Positions 1 to 4,586 of a DNA stretch of 9,164 bases are shown piece after piece (positions within the stretch are counted from its first letter, which is position 1; each line of letters begins with the position of its first letter). Source of the DNA: Betaproteobacteria bacterium. Its GTDB lineage: Bacteria; Pseudomonadota; Gammaproteobacteria; Burkholderiales; SG8-39. Below the pieces are notes generated by a model. That model saw only the letters and a list, made by a program, of their open reading frames with translations, was not told the DNA's origin and ran no database searches. The stretch covers positions 1 through 9,164 of the forward strand of contig JAOUGZ010000077.1 in the NCBI GenBank assembly GCA_029865405.1, read 5' to 3'. The position numbers and the translations under genes were made by a program.

Positions 1-48
1 GCGAGCGCCGACGAAATGTTGATTCCACTCATCGTGGGGAGCGTATGA
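1..48 (+). CDS. 3' end of an unidentified upstream gene (partial)
   Basis: Frame 1 is open from the window edge and ends at TGA 46-48, giving a 15-residue tail that reads ASADEMLIPLIVGSV. The stop overlaps the next gene's start in an ATGA arrangement (ATG at 45-47), which is typical of translationally coupled genes. Too little protein is visible to assign a family. The call rests on the open frame plus the coupling overlap, so it could also be non-coding leader. Confidence 0.4.
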   Translation, partial: ASADEMLIPLIVGSV

Positions 49-833
49 AAGCGAGAACCAACGGCATCGAAACCAGCTACGAGCTGCACGGCAAGGAAGG
101 ATCGCCCTGGCTCGTCCTCAGCCACTCGCTCGCCTGCAGCGCGCGCATGTGGGACCCGCAGATCGCGGCGCTGAAGGGGAGCTACCGCATCCTCGCCTAT
201 GACACGCGCGGGCACGGCGCGAGCGACGCGCCGAAAGGCGCATACACGCTGGAGATGCTGGCCGACGACCTGAAAGGCTTGCTCGATCACCTGAAGGTGA
301 AGAACCCGCACTTCTGCGGGCTTTCCATGGGCGGCATGATCGGCCAGACCTTCGCATTGAAGTATCCGGGCGTGCTCAAGACCCTGATGCTCGCCGATAC
401 CACGAGCCGCTTTCCGCCTGAGGTCGGGCCGCTGTGGCAGGAGCGCATCAAGATCGCGGAAGAAAAGGGCATGGCGCCGCTCGTGCAGCCGACGCTCGAG
501 CGCTGGTTCACCGAGCCGTTCCGCAAGTCCAACCCCGAGGCCGTGGCGTCGATCGCGAAGCTCATCGCGTCGACCCCGGTCCCCGGCTACGCCGGCTGCT
601 GCCACGCCATCCCGAAGATCAACCTGACGGCGCGGCTGAAGGAGATCAAGACGCCGATCCTGGTGATCTGCGGCGACCAGGATCCCGGCACGCCGCCGGC
701 GATGGCGAAGGAGATCCACGACAATGCGCCGGGGTCGAAACTCGTCATGATTCCCAAGGCTGCGCATCTGGCAAATCTCGAGAATCCTGCTGCGTTCACG
801 AAGGCGATGCAGGAGTTTTTGGCGGCGCACTGA
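45..833 (+). CDS. alpha/beta hydrolase, 3-oxoadipate enol-lactonase-like
   Basis: This 262-residue single-domain alpha/beta hydrolase has the length and layout of the PcaD enol-lactonase family, which opens 3-oxoadipate enol-lactone in the beta-ketoadipate pathway in the cytoplasm. The nucleophile elbow is GLSMGG with Ser94. The acid is probably Asp213 in ICGDQDPGTPP and the catalytic His is His241 in AAHLANLENP. The HS pair at 27-28, after strand 3, fits the oxyanion hole, and DTRGHGAS at 53-60 is the usual motif after strand 4. The start at 45 follows a GGGGA purine run at 36-40. Its stop overlaps the start of the GFA gene (TGATG), so the two are probably co-translated. No other pca gene is in view, so the substrate is uncertain: many esterases and lactonases share this signature. 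The fold assignment is very safe; the lactonase name is only a likelihood. Confidence 0.85.
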   Translation: MKARTNGIETSYELHGKEGSPWLVLSHSLACSARMWDPQIAALKGSYRILAYDTRGHGASDAPKGAYTLEMLADDLKGLLDHLKVKNPHFCGLSMGGMIGQTFALKYPGVLKTLMLADTTSRFPPEVGPLWQERIKIAEEKGMAPLVQPTLERWFTEPFRKSNPEAVASIAKLIASTPVPGYAGCCHAIPKINLTARLKEIKTPILVICGDQDPGTPPAMAKEIHDNAPGSKLVMIPKAAHLANLENPAAFTKAMQEFLAAH

Positions 834-1240
834 TGGTGACCGGCGGGTGCGCGTGCGGCGCGGTGCGCTATGAGGCGAGCGGAGATTGCTCGAACTCCAT
901 GGTGTGCCACTGCCGGTCGTGCCGTCGCGTGGCCGGTTCTCCGGTGGTGGCGTGGGTTACGTTTTCGATGCGCGGATTCAAGTTCACCAAGGGCTCCCCT
1001 GCCGAATACTGTTCCTCGCCGCCGGTGCGGCGAACGTTCTGCGGCGCCTGCGGCACGCCGCTTACCTACCGTCATGATGAGTACGGCGACGTCATCGACG
1101 TCACCACCTGCAGCCTGGATGAGCCCGAGCGCTATCCGCCCACGCACCATTCCTGGCTGAGCGACGACCTGCACTGGGTCAGGTTCGGCGACGGCCTGCG
1201 GGTGTTTCAGGAGTCCCGGCCGAGGAAATCGGACGCGTAG
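833..1240 (+). CDS. GFA-family zinc protein (glutathione-dependent formaldehyde-activating enzyme-like)
   Basis: A 135-residue protein of the GFA/CENP-V fold. It has the full set of seven family cysteines: C6 and C8 in GGCACGAVRY, C25, C27 and C30 in VCHCRSCRR, and C70 and C73 in FCGACGTPL. In the characterised Gfa of Paracoccus these bind two zinc ions, and the protein was proposed to help form S-hydroxymethylglutathione from formaldehyde and glutathione. Most family members have no demonstrated reaction. The frame is open upstream to about 434, but that part reads through the hydrolase gene and is its shadow. The ATG at 833 inside TGATG is the natural start, because MVTGGCACGAV is the usual family N-terminus. 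Translation is probably coupled to the hydrolase stop. The family call is firm; the catalytic role is not. Confidence 0.88.
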   Translation: MVTGGCACGAVRYEASGDCSNSMVCHCRSCRRVAGSPVVAWVTFSMRGFKFTKGSPAEYCSSPPVRRTFCGACGTPLTYRHDEYGDVIDVTTCSLDEPERYPPTHHSWLSDDLHWVRFGDGLRVFQESRPRKSDA

Positions 1241-1271
1241 TCGCGGCTGGAATCACGTCGGCTTGGCGTGG

Positions 1272-1288
1272 CATCTCGGTACGAGATG
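1272..1288 (+). terminator. short hairpin downstream of the GFA gene, possible transcript end
   Basis: CATCTCG (1272-1278), a 3-nt loop GTA, then CGAGATG (1282-1288) form a perfect 7-bp stem 31 bp after the GFA stop. The following bases are G-rich (GATTGGGGGG), with no T run, so it lacks the hallmark of an intrinsic terminator. It could instead be a 3'-end stabilising stem or a protein-binding palindrome. Confidence 0.25.
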
Positions 1289-1310
1289 GTGATTGGGGGG
1301 TCGTGAAGTC

Positions 1311-1358
1311 ATCTGTTAGTAGATATATTCCGGCATATGGCGCTATCTGTATGTAGAT
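1311..1358. repeat. two 14-bp near-identical direct repeats in an AT-rich gene-free spacer
   Basis: ATCTGTTAGTAGAT (1311-1324) and ATCTGTATGTAGAT (1345-1358) agree at 12 of 14 positions. Each has the partly palindromic form ATCT-N6-AGAT, and they start 34 bp apart. They lie in the spacer between the GFA stop (1240) and the first integron core site (1415). From about 1305 to 1385 this spacer is clearly richer in A/T than the flanking genes. I see no convincing ORF in it, and no AAC trinucleotide on the + strand, so no attC inverse core site. Possible roles are paired operator sites, a cassette promoter region (a weak TATATT lies at 1324-1329), or a decayed attI, which carries direct repeats bound by the integrase. 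None of these roles is proven. Confidence 0.45.
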
Positions 1359-1414
1359 GGTTCAATCTATCTATGAATAGTTCTGCTCCGCGGCCGAAGC
1401 GGCCTAATCAATAA

Positions 1415-1421
1415 GTTGGGC
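1415..1421 (+). other. integron core recombination site (GTTRRRY), left end of cassette 1
   Basis: GTTGGGC matches the integron core-site consensus GTTRRRY exactly. Together with the next five bases (ATCGC) it is perfectly complementary to GCGATGCCCAAC at 2251-2262, a 12-bp inverted repeat bracketing the methyltransferase gene. In integron cassettes the core site at the start is complementary to the inverse core site of the cassette's own attC, because both belong to one attC in the circular form. Crossover is expected between G1415 and T1416. Nothing upstream looks like another attC, so this should be the first cassette boundary, at an attI or a secondary site. Confidence 0.75.
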
Positions 1422-2336
1422 ATCGCATGACGCGTAGGGCATGACCATGGAGGACAAGCATGTCTCCGACACCTGGGAGCGCGGGAGTCCCTACGAGCTG
1501 TATGTCGGCCGGTGGAGCCGGCAAGTCGCGCCGCTGTTTCTCTCATGGTTGAACATTCCGGTTGGCCGGCGGTGGCTCGACGTGGGGTGCGGCACGGGAG
1601 CGCTGTGCGCAGCGATCGTGGACCGCTGCTCGCCAGCCTCGGTCGCCGGCATCGAGCCGTCGGAGGGATTTCTCAAGACCGCGAGGGAAAATCTCGCTGA
1701 CCAAGTGACGCTTCACCAAGGTAGCGCAACGGCAATCCCGCTCGGCGATGCGTCACTCGACGTGGTGGTCTCAGGACTGGTCCTGAACTTCGTTCCGGAT
1801 CAGCGGGCCGCTCTGGCTGAGATGGCCCGAGTAACCGGCAAGGGGGGCACGATTGGAGCCTACGTCTGGGATTACTCCGGAAAGATGGAGCTAATGCGAT
1901 ATTTCTGGGACGCGGCAGTCGAGCTCGATCCGAGTGCTGCAAGCATGGACGAGGGCCCCCGCTTCCCGCTTTGCCGCCCGGAGGCGCTCAAGAAGCTCTT
2001 CGCCGACGCCGGTCTGAAAGGCGTCGAGGTGAAGCCCATCGACATACCGACGCGGTTTTCGAGTTTCGACGACTACTGGCAGCCTTTCCTCGGCGGCCAG
2101 GGTCCGGCCCCCGCCTACGCCATGTCGCTTGATGAAACCGTGAGAGGAGGCCTTCGCGATCGCATACGCGAGCACCTCCCGACAGCGGCAGATGGCTCGA
2201 TCTCACTGATTGCGCGTGCTTGGGCAGCTCGTGCAACCATTGCAAAGTAAGCGATGCCCAACCCTTTGTTGCTGCGGACGGGCCGCCAGCGTCGTGGCAG
2301 TACGACCGTCATCATGGCCCGCCACAGAACAACACG
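1416..2336 (+). mobile_element. integron gene cassette 1 (methyltransferase cargo)
   Basis: A unit of 921 bp running from the first T of one core site (GTTGGGC, 1415) to the G of the next (GTTAGCG, 2336). It has one gene in the forward orientation, only 25-31 nt between the boundary and the start codon, and an attC directly after the stop codon. That is standard cassette architecture. The 12-bp complementarity between its two ends is the strongest single piece of evidence. The gene uses codons its chromosomal neighbours rarely use, consistent with lateral origin. No integrase gene lies in the window, so any mobilisation would need IntI from elsewhere in the genome or from another element. Confidence 0.78.
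1447..2250 (+). CDS. class I SAM-dependent methyltransferase (integron cassette gene)
   Basis: A Rossmann-fold methyltransferase of the UbiE/Methyltransf_11 type, 267 residues from ATG 1447 or 269 from ATG 1441. AGGG at 1436-1439 is 7 nt from 1447 but only 1 nt from 1441, so 1447 is preferred. Numbered from 1447, motif I (WLDVGCGTGAL) is at about 43-53, the acidic loop after strand 2 (GIEPSEGF) is at 68-75, and the strand 4 region (LDVVVSGLVLNFVPD) is at about 104-118. The N-terminus reads TWERGSPYELYVGRWSR, where the YVGRWSR stretch is common in this subfamily. The substrate cannot be told: small molecules, antibiotics and lipids are all possible. It contains CTA, CGA, GTA and ATA codons, unlike the flanking genes. 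It sits alone in an integron cassette with its stop 5 bp before the attC, so it probably depends on an upstream promoter. Confidence 0.9.
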   Translation: MEDKHVSDTWERGSPYELYVGRWSRQVAPLFLSWLNIPVGRRWLDVGCGTGALCAAIVDRCSPASVAGIEPSEGFLKTARENLADQVTLHQGSATAIPLGDASLDVVVSGLVLNFVPDQRAALAEMARVTGKGGTIGAYVWDYSGKMELMRYFWDAAVELDPSAASMDEGPRFPLCRPEALKKLFADAGLKGVEVKPIDIPTRFSSFDDYWQPFLGGQGPAPAYAMSLDETVRGGLRDRIREHLPTAADGSISLIARAWAARATIAK

Positions 2337-2342
2337 TTAGCG
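2256..2342 (+). other. attC recombination site of cassette 1
   Basis: The site starts with GCCCAAC (2256-2262), an exact RYYYAAC inverse core, and ends with GTTAGCG (2336-2342); 87 bp is within the normal attC range. The interior is an imperfect inverted repeat. CTGCGG (2272-2277) and CGGGCC (2279-2284) on the left pair with GGCCCG (2316-2321) and CCACAG (2322-2327) on the right, with A2278 extrahelical and one C-A mismatch. GTCGT (2291-2295) pairs with ACGAC (2302-2306) around a 6-nt loop. A long interrupted hairpin with extrahelical bases is what integron integrase recognises in the folded bottom strand. The right core departs from GTTRRRY at its last two positions, but it pairs exactly with its own cassette's inverse core at 2748. 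Confidence 0.8.
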
Positions 2343-2360
2343 GTCAACAACACGTGTCGC

Positions 2361-2366
2361 TACAAT
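2361..2366 (+). promoter_or_regulatory. possible -10 element of a cassette-borne promoter
   Basis: TACAAT lies 31 bp before the antitoxin start, matching the TATAAT consensus at 5 of 6 positions. No good -35 hexamer is seen 16-18 bp upstream, where the attC right core lies. Toxin-antitoxin cassettes often carry their own promoter, so the position is plausible, but the sequence support is weak. Confidence 0.25.
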
Positions 2367-2397
2367 GTCCCTGTGCATTGCGGCTTAGGAGATCCAT

Positions 2398-2631
2398 ATG
2401 TCCACGGCGGTTGCTGAAATTGAGGCCAATATTCGCGCGTTGAGCCTTGAAGACAAGGTGGACCTGATCCGTTCCCTTATCGCTGAGCTCGACGGTCCGC
2501 CCGACGTCGACGTCGAGAGCGCCTGGCTAAGAGAGGCCCAGCGACGGCACCGGGAAATCGCTGAAGGTAAAGTTCAGCCGGTCCCGGGCGATCAAGTTTT
2601 CAAGAATCTCCGTGCTCGCCTGAAGCGATGA
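2398..2631 (+). CDS. addiction module antitoxin-like protein (Unstab_antitox family)
   Basis: A 77-residue charged, mostly helical protein of the putative addiction-module component family. It has the characteristic N-terminal helix (IRALSLEDKVDLIRSLIAEL, about 12-31), the central D-V-E-S-AWLREAQRRHREI segment (about 39-54) and the EGKVQPVPGDQVF segment (56-68) before a basic C-terminus. Such proteins are labile antitoxins that bind a RelE/ParE-type toxin. AGGAG at 2387-2391, 6 nt before the ATG, is a good ribosome site. The stop overlaps the ATG of the toxin remnant (ATGA, 2628-2631), the normal coupling in these modules. The gene appears full-length although its toxin is not, so it may be an orphan antitoxin or act against a related toxin elsewhere. 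It lies inside integron cassette 2. Confidence 0.82.
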   Translation: MSTAVAEIEANIRALSLEDKVDLIRSLIAELDGPPDVDVESAWLREAQRRHREIAEGKVQPVPGDQVFKNLRARLKR

Positions 2632-2753
2632 GGCTGGAGTTCCACCCGGAAGCGGGGTTGGAACTCATCGAGGCAGCGCTACACTACGAGCTACAAGTAC
2701 CGGGACATCAATGCCGTCTACCCGGTTATTGGCGAACACGCGTTGACCGCTAA
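2628..2753 (+). pseudogene. RelE/ParE-family toxin with an in-frame internal deletion
   Basis: The frame starting in the antitoxin's ATGA overlap encodes only 41 residues. The first 26 (MRLEFHPEAGLELIEAALHY then ELQVPG) are the standard ParE-type N-terminus. The last 15 (HQCRLPGYWRTRVDR) match the standard C-terminal end of the same family, H-x-x-R-x-PGYWR. Full-length relatives are about 95-100 residues, so some 55 central residues, including most of the beta-sheet core, are missing while the frame is kept. A folded, active toxin is therefore unlikely. The stop codon lies inside the attC2 inverse core, so the 3' end is original and the loss was internal. It could still be translated as a short peptide. 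Confidence 0.75.
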
Positions 2754-2856
2754 CCACGCGATCGGCCGCGCCGCCAGAAAGCGCTACGTCGGCACAAACC
2801 ACACGCAGCACAGTCCGCACGTCGCCGAGGCGCATAACGACGCCGGCATGTTCTAG
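2748..2856 (+). other. attC recombination site of cassette 2 (right end atypical)
   Basis: The inverse core CGCTAAC (2748-2754) is the exact complement of the cassette's own left core, within a 13-bp match. The interior shows attC-like interrupted pairing: GCCG (2765-2768) with CGGC (2844-2847), and CG (2769-2770) with CG (2841-2842), leaving C2843 extrahelical; GCGC (2781-2784) with GCGC (2830-2833); and TCGGC (2789-2793) with GCCGA (2824-2828). The right core is GTTCTAG (2850-2856), which fits only the GTT of the consensus. CCGCTA at 2747-2752 can also pair with TAGCGG at 2854-2859. The length of about 109 bp is acceptable. This 118-bp gap (2754-2871) contains no gene. Confidence 0.6.
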
Positions 2857-2871
2857 CGGCAGCCACCGCGC

Positions 2872-3567
2872 ATGCCCATGAGGAAGGTCTGCATCGTCGG
2901 GGCGTCCGGCAAGCTCGGCAGGTACATGGTGCAGCACGCGCTCGCTCGCGGCTACGAGGTGGTCGGCGTGTGCCGCGCGCGCAGCGTGGCAAAGCTCGAC
3001 GCTTTCAAGGGGCGCATCACCGTCGTTCCCGGGGCGACAAACGACCGCGACGTCATCCGGCGCGCCGTAGCGGGGTGCGACGGGGTGCTCGTCGTGCTCG
3101 TCCCTTGGGGCATCCAGCAATACGCGTCGGGCACCGCCCAGGCTGTGCTCGACCATGCGTCTCCGGGGGCGCGCCTCGTGTTTTCATGCGGGTGGCACAT
3201 CACGCGCGACGGCAAGGACGTGTACTCGTGGAAGCTCAAGGCGTTGGTGAAGGTCTTCGGCTCGCTCGCGCGCCTCGCCCGCTTCGCCGAGCTCGACGAC
3301 CAGGTGGAGGCGTGCCGGCGGGTCTTCGCCAGCGACACGCGCTGGACAGTGGTGCGCGGCAGCGACCTCGAAGAGGGCGAGAGCCAGGGCCTGCCCATGT
3401 GGAGCCGGCACGTGGGCGACCCCGTCCTCGAGAGCAACATCACGCGCCGCGTGGACTTCGCCCTGTTCATGGTGGCAGCGCTCGAGAACGACGCGCTCGT
3501 CCACGAGGCGCCGGCGATCGTCGGCTGCAAGACGCCCTCCGCGCTTGCGCACGCGACGGGCGCGTGA
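2872..3567 (+). CDS. NAD(P)-binding Rossmann protein, atypical SDR / NmrA-like
   Basis: A 231-residue protein with an N-terminal dinucleotide-binding motif GASGKLGR (10-17) right after the first strand (KVCIVGAS). A strand 2 basic residue in VVGVCRARS (about 31-39) suggests NADP(H). This is the extended/atypical SDR fold seen in NmrA-like and NAD(P)H-binding proteins. The YxxxK pair of classical SDRs is not obvious, apart from VYSWKLKALV at about 120-129, so it may be a reductase or a redox sensor without catalysis. The substrate is unknown. The start may be ATG 2872 or ATG 2878; neither has a clear Shine-Dalgarno. It begins 16 nt after the presumed right end of the cassette array, but no attC follows it and its codons are GC-rich like the chromosome, so I treat it as host sequence. 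Confidence 0.8.
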   Translation: MPMRKVCIVGASGKLGRYMVQHALARGYEVVGVCRARSVAKLDAFKGRITVVPGATNDRDVIRRAVAGCDGVLVVLVPWGIQQYASGTAQAVLDHASPGARLVFSCGWHITRDGKDVYSWKLKALVKVFGSLARLARFAELDDQVEACRRVFASDTRWTVVRGSDLEEGESQGLPMWSRHVGDPVLESNITRRVDFALFMVAALENDALVHEAPAIVGCKTPSALAHATGA

Positions 3568-3637
3568 AGATGGCTCGTACCGCTCTCTCGCACCGCGAGC
3601 GCGCGCCCGCTGCTTGTGCCACGATCGAGGCTGAACC

Positions 3638-3645
3638 AAGGAGGT
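3638..3645 (+). promoter_or_regulatory. strong Shine-Dalgarno for the 38-aa peptide gene
   Basis: AAGGAGGT is a near-perfect anti-16S match ending 4 nt before ATG 3650. It is the strongest ribosome site in the window and the main reason to believe the tiny gene behind it. Confidence 0.7.
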
Positions 3646-3649
3646 CGCC

Positions 3650-3766
3650 ATGCACAGGACGAGATTGAGCCTTTACCACCTGGCCAGCAACCGCTGGATG
3701 GGCGACATCGTCGCATTCGGTATGCTCCTCACCGGCGCCAACTACCTGTCGGAGCGCAGAGAGTGA
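3650..3766 (+). CDS. small 38-aa hydrophobic peptide, leader gene of the b561 operon
   Basis: The ATG follows a near-consensus ribosome site and opens a 38-codon frame. The product has a basic start (MHRTRLSLYH), a mostly hydrophobic stretch (WMGDIVAFGMLLTGANYL, about 16-33) that could span or lie along the membrane, and a charged end (SERRE). Its stop overlaps the GTG start of cytochrome b561 (GTGA, 3763-3766), so it is positioned for translational coupling. I do not recognise the family. It may be a small subunit or assembly partner of the b561 protein, or an upstream peptide that sets b561 translation. Support is the ribosome site, the overlap and the composition; no homology is claimed. 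Confidence 0.6.
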   Translation: MHRTRLSLYHLASNRWMGDIVAFGMLLTGANYLSERRE

Positions 3767-4302
3767 ATCCATCGAGATACCACCCGGCGCTGGTCGCGCT
3801 GCACTGGCTGATCGCGATCCTCGTCGTCTTTTCGCTCGGCATGGGCATGCTCGTGCTGGAAGAGATTCCCAACAGCGCGCCCGAGAAGATCGACGCCCTG
3901 CGCGGCCACATGGTCGCCGGCGTCGCCATCCTGCTGCTGATGCTGGTGCGCCTCGGCGTGCGTCTGGGCACCCGCAGGCCCGCGCCGGCCACGACCGGCA
4001 AGCCGTTGCTCGACCGGCTCGCCCGCGCCACGCACTGGGCCTTCTACCTCCTCGTGCTGCTGATGGCAGGGAGCGGCATCGCCACCTCCGTGCAGGCGGG
4101 CCTGCCGGGCATCGTGTTCGGCGGCTCGGGCGCCCCGCTGCCGGAGAGCTTCTCGATCTATCTGCCGAGAACGGTCCACGGCTTCGTCGCCGGGGTGCTT
4201 TTGGCGCTCATCCTCCTGCACGCCGCGGCCGCCCCGTACCATCAGTTCGTGCGCCGGGACGGCCTCTTCTCCCGCATGTGGTTCGGAAAACGCCAGCCAT
4301 GA
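3763..4302 (+). CDS. cytochrome b561 family membrane protein
   Basis: A 179-residue di-heme membrane cytochrome of the bacterial CybB type, which passes electrons within the inner membrane, commonly from quinol. The N-terminus SRYHPALVALHWLIAILV is the family signature. Four hydrophobic segments lie at about 9-32, 48-68, 90-110 and 138-158. Likely heme-ligand histidines are H14 (LHW), H49 (RGHM), H91 (THW) and H139 (VHGF), with H153 and H160 further candidates. The chosen start is GTG 3763: GGAG at 3751-3754 lies 8 nt before it, it overlaps the stop of the 38-aa gene, and the frame upstream of it is the shadow of that gene. Its own stop overlaps the cupin start (ATGA). The redox partner is not visible. 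Confidence 0.88.
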   Translation: MNPSRYHPALVALHWLIAILVVFSLGMGMLVLEEIPNSAPEKIDALRGHMVAGVAILLLMLVRLGVRLGTRRPAPATTGKPLLDRLARATHWAFYLLVLLMAGSGIATSVQAGLPGIVFGGSGAPLPESFSIYLPRTVHGFVAGVLLALILLHAAAAPYHQFVRRDGLFSRMWFGKRQP

Positions 4303-4574
4303 AAGCCACCGCCCACCCGCAAGTCGACAACGCGCGCGTCATCGTCACGGAATGGCGCTTCGCCCCCGGCGCCGAGACCGGCGACCACGTGCACGCGCAC
4401 GACTACGTCGTGGTGCCGCTCACCACCGGCAAACTGCGCCTGGTGGAGCCCGAGGGCACCCGGGAGGTGGAACTGACGGCCGGCGTGTCCTACGCGCGTC
4501 CGAAAGGCGTCGCGCACAACGTCATCAACGCCAACGACTTCGAATTCCGCTTCGTCGAGATCGAGCTGAAGTAG
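4299..4574 (+). CDS. small single-domain cupin protein
   Basis: A 91-residue protein with one cupin barrel. The first motif is seen as GAETGDHVHAHDYVVVPLTTG (24-44), with H30, H32 and H34 as candidate metal ligands and Asp35 near the usual Glu position. The second motif includes YARPKGVAHNVIN (65-77) with H73. The start at 4299 is preferred over an upstream in-frame ATG at 4278, because it overlaps the b561 stop as ATGA and gives a normal cupin N-terminus. Such small cupins bind metals or small ligands and are often uncharacterised. Being third in the operon with b561 suggests a redox or metal-linked role, but this is inference. Confidence 0.8.
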   Translation: MKATAHPQVDNARVIVTEWRFAPGAETGDHVHAHDYVVVPLTTGKLRLVEPEGTREVELTAGVSYARPKGVAHNVINANDFEFRFVEIELK

Positions 4575-4586
4575 GCGCCTAGGCGC
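4575..4586. repeat. perfect 12-bp palindrome between convergent stop codons
   Basis: GCGCCTAGGCGC is its own reverse complement. It fills the 4-bp gap between the cupin stop (4572-4574) and the start of the peptidase stop (CTA, 4579-4581), and covers the end of the peptidase gene. There is no T run, so intrinsic termination is not shown. A GC-rich stem here could still mark transcript ends for both strands. Confidence 0.35.

Larger units (their letters stand above)
2337..2850 (+). mobile_element. integron gene cassette 2 (antitoxin plus deleted toxin)
   Basis: A 514-bp unit. Its leading GTTAGCGGTCAAC (2336-2348) is perfectly complementary over 13 bp to GTTGACCGCTAAC (2742-2754), which contains its inverse core CGCTAAC. 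Between them lies a forward-oriented antitoxin gene overlapping a shortened toxin gene whose stop codon falls inside the inverse core. Toxin-antitoxin pairs are frequent cargo of chromosomal cassette arrays, where they are thought to stabilise the array. The right boundary is taken as the only GTT between 2755 and 2871 (2850-2852) and is less certain than the left one. Confidence 0.7.

Noticed and set aside
434..832. N-terminal extension of the GFA gene frame
   Set aside because: The extension reads through the hydrolase gene in another frame and has no family match; the GFA family begins at the ATG at 833.
1392..1404. GGCCG-AAG-CGGCC hairpin just before the first core site
   Set aside because: Only a 5-bp stem in GC-rich DNA with no T run or conserved context; not enough for a terminator or an attC arm.
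1241..1421. A further attC upstream, which would make the GFA gene a cassette too
   Set aside because: The + strand from 1241 to 1414 contains no AAC, so there is no RYYYAAC inverse core, and no long inverted repeat ending at GTTGGGC.
3587..3599. CTCGC-ACC-GCGAG hairpin after the NAD(P)-binding gene
   Set aside because: A 5-bp stem without a T run, common by chance at this GC content.
2851..3649. The NAD(P)-binding gene as a third cassette
   Set aside because: The spacing from GTT 2850 would fit, but there is no inverse core complementary to GTTCTAG after its stop, no attC-like fold, and its codon use matches the chromosome.
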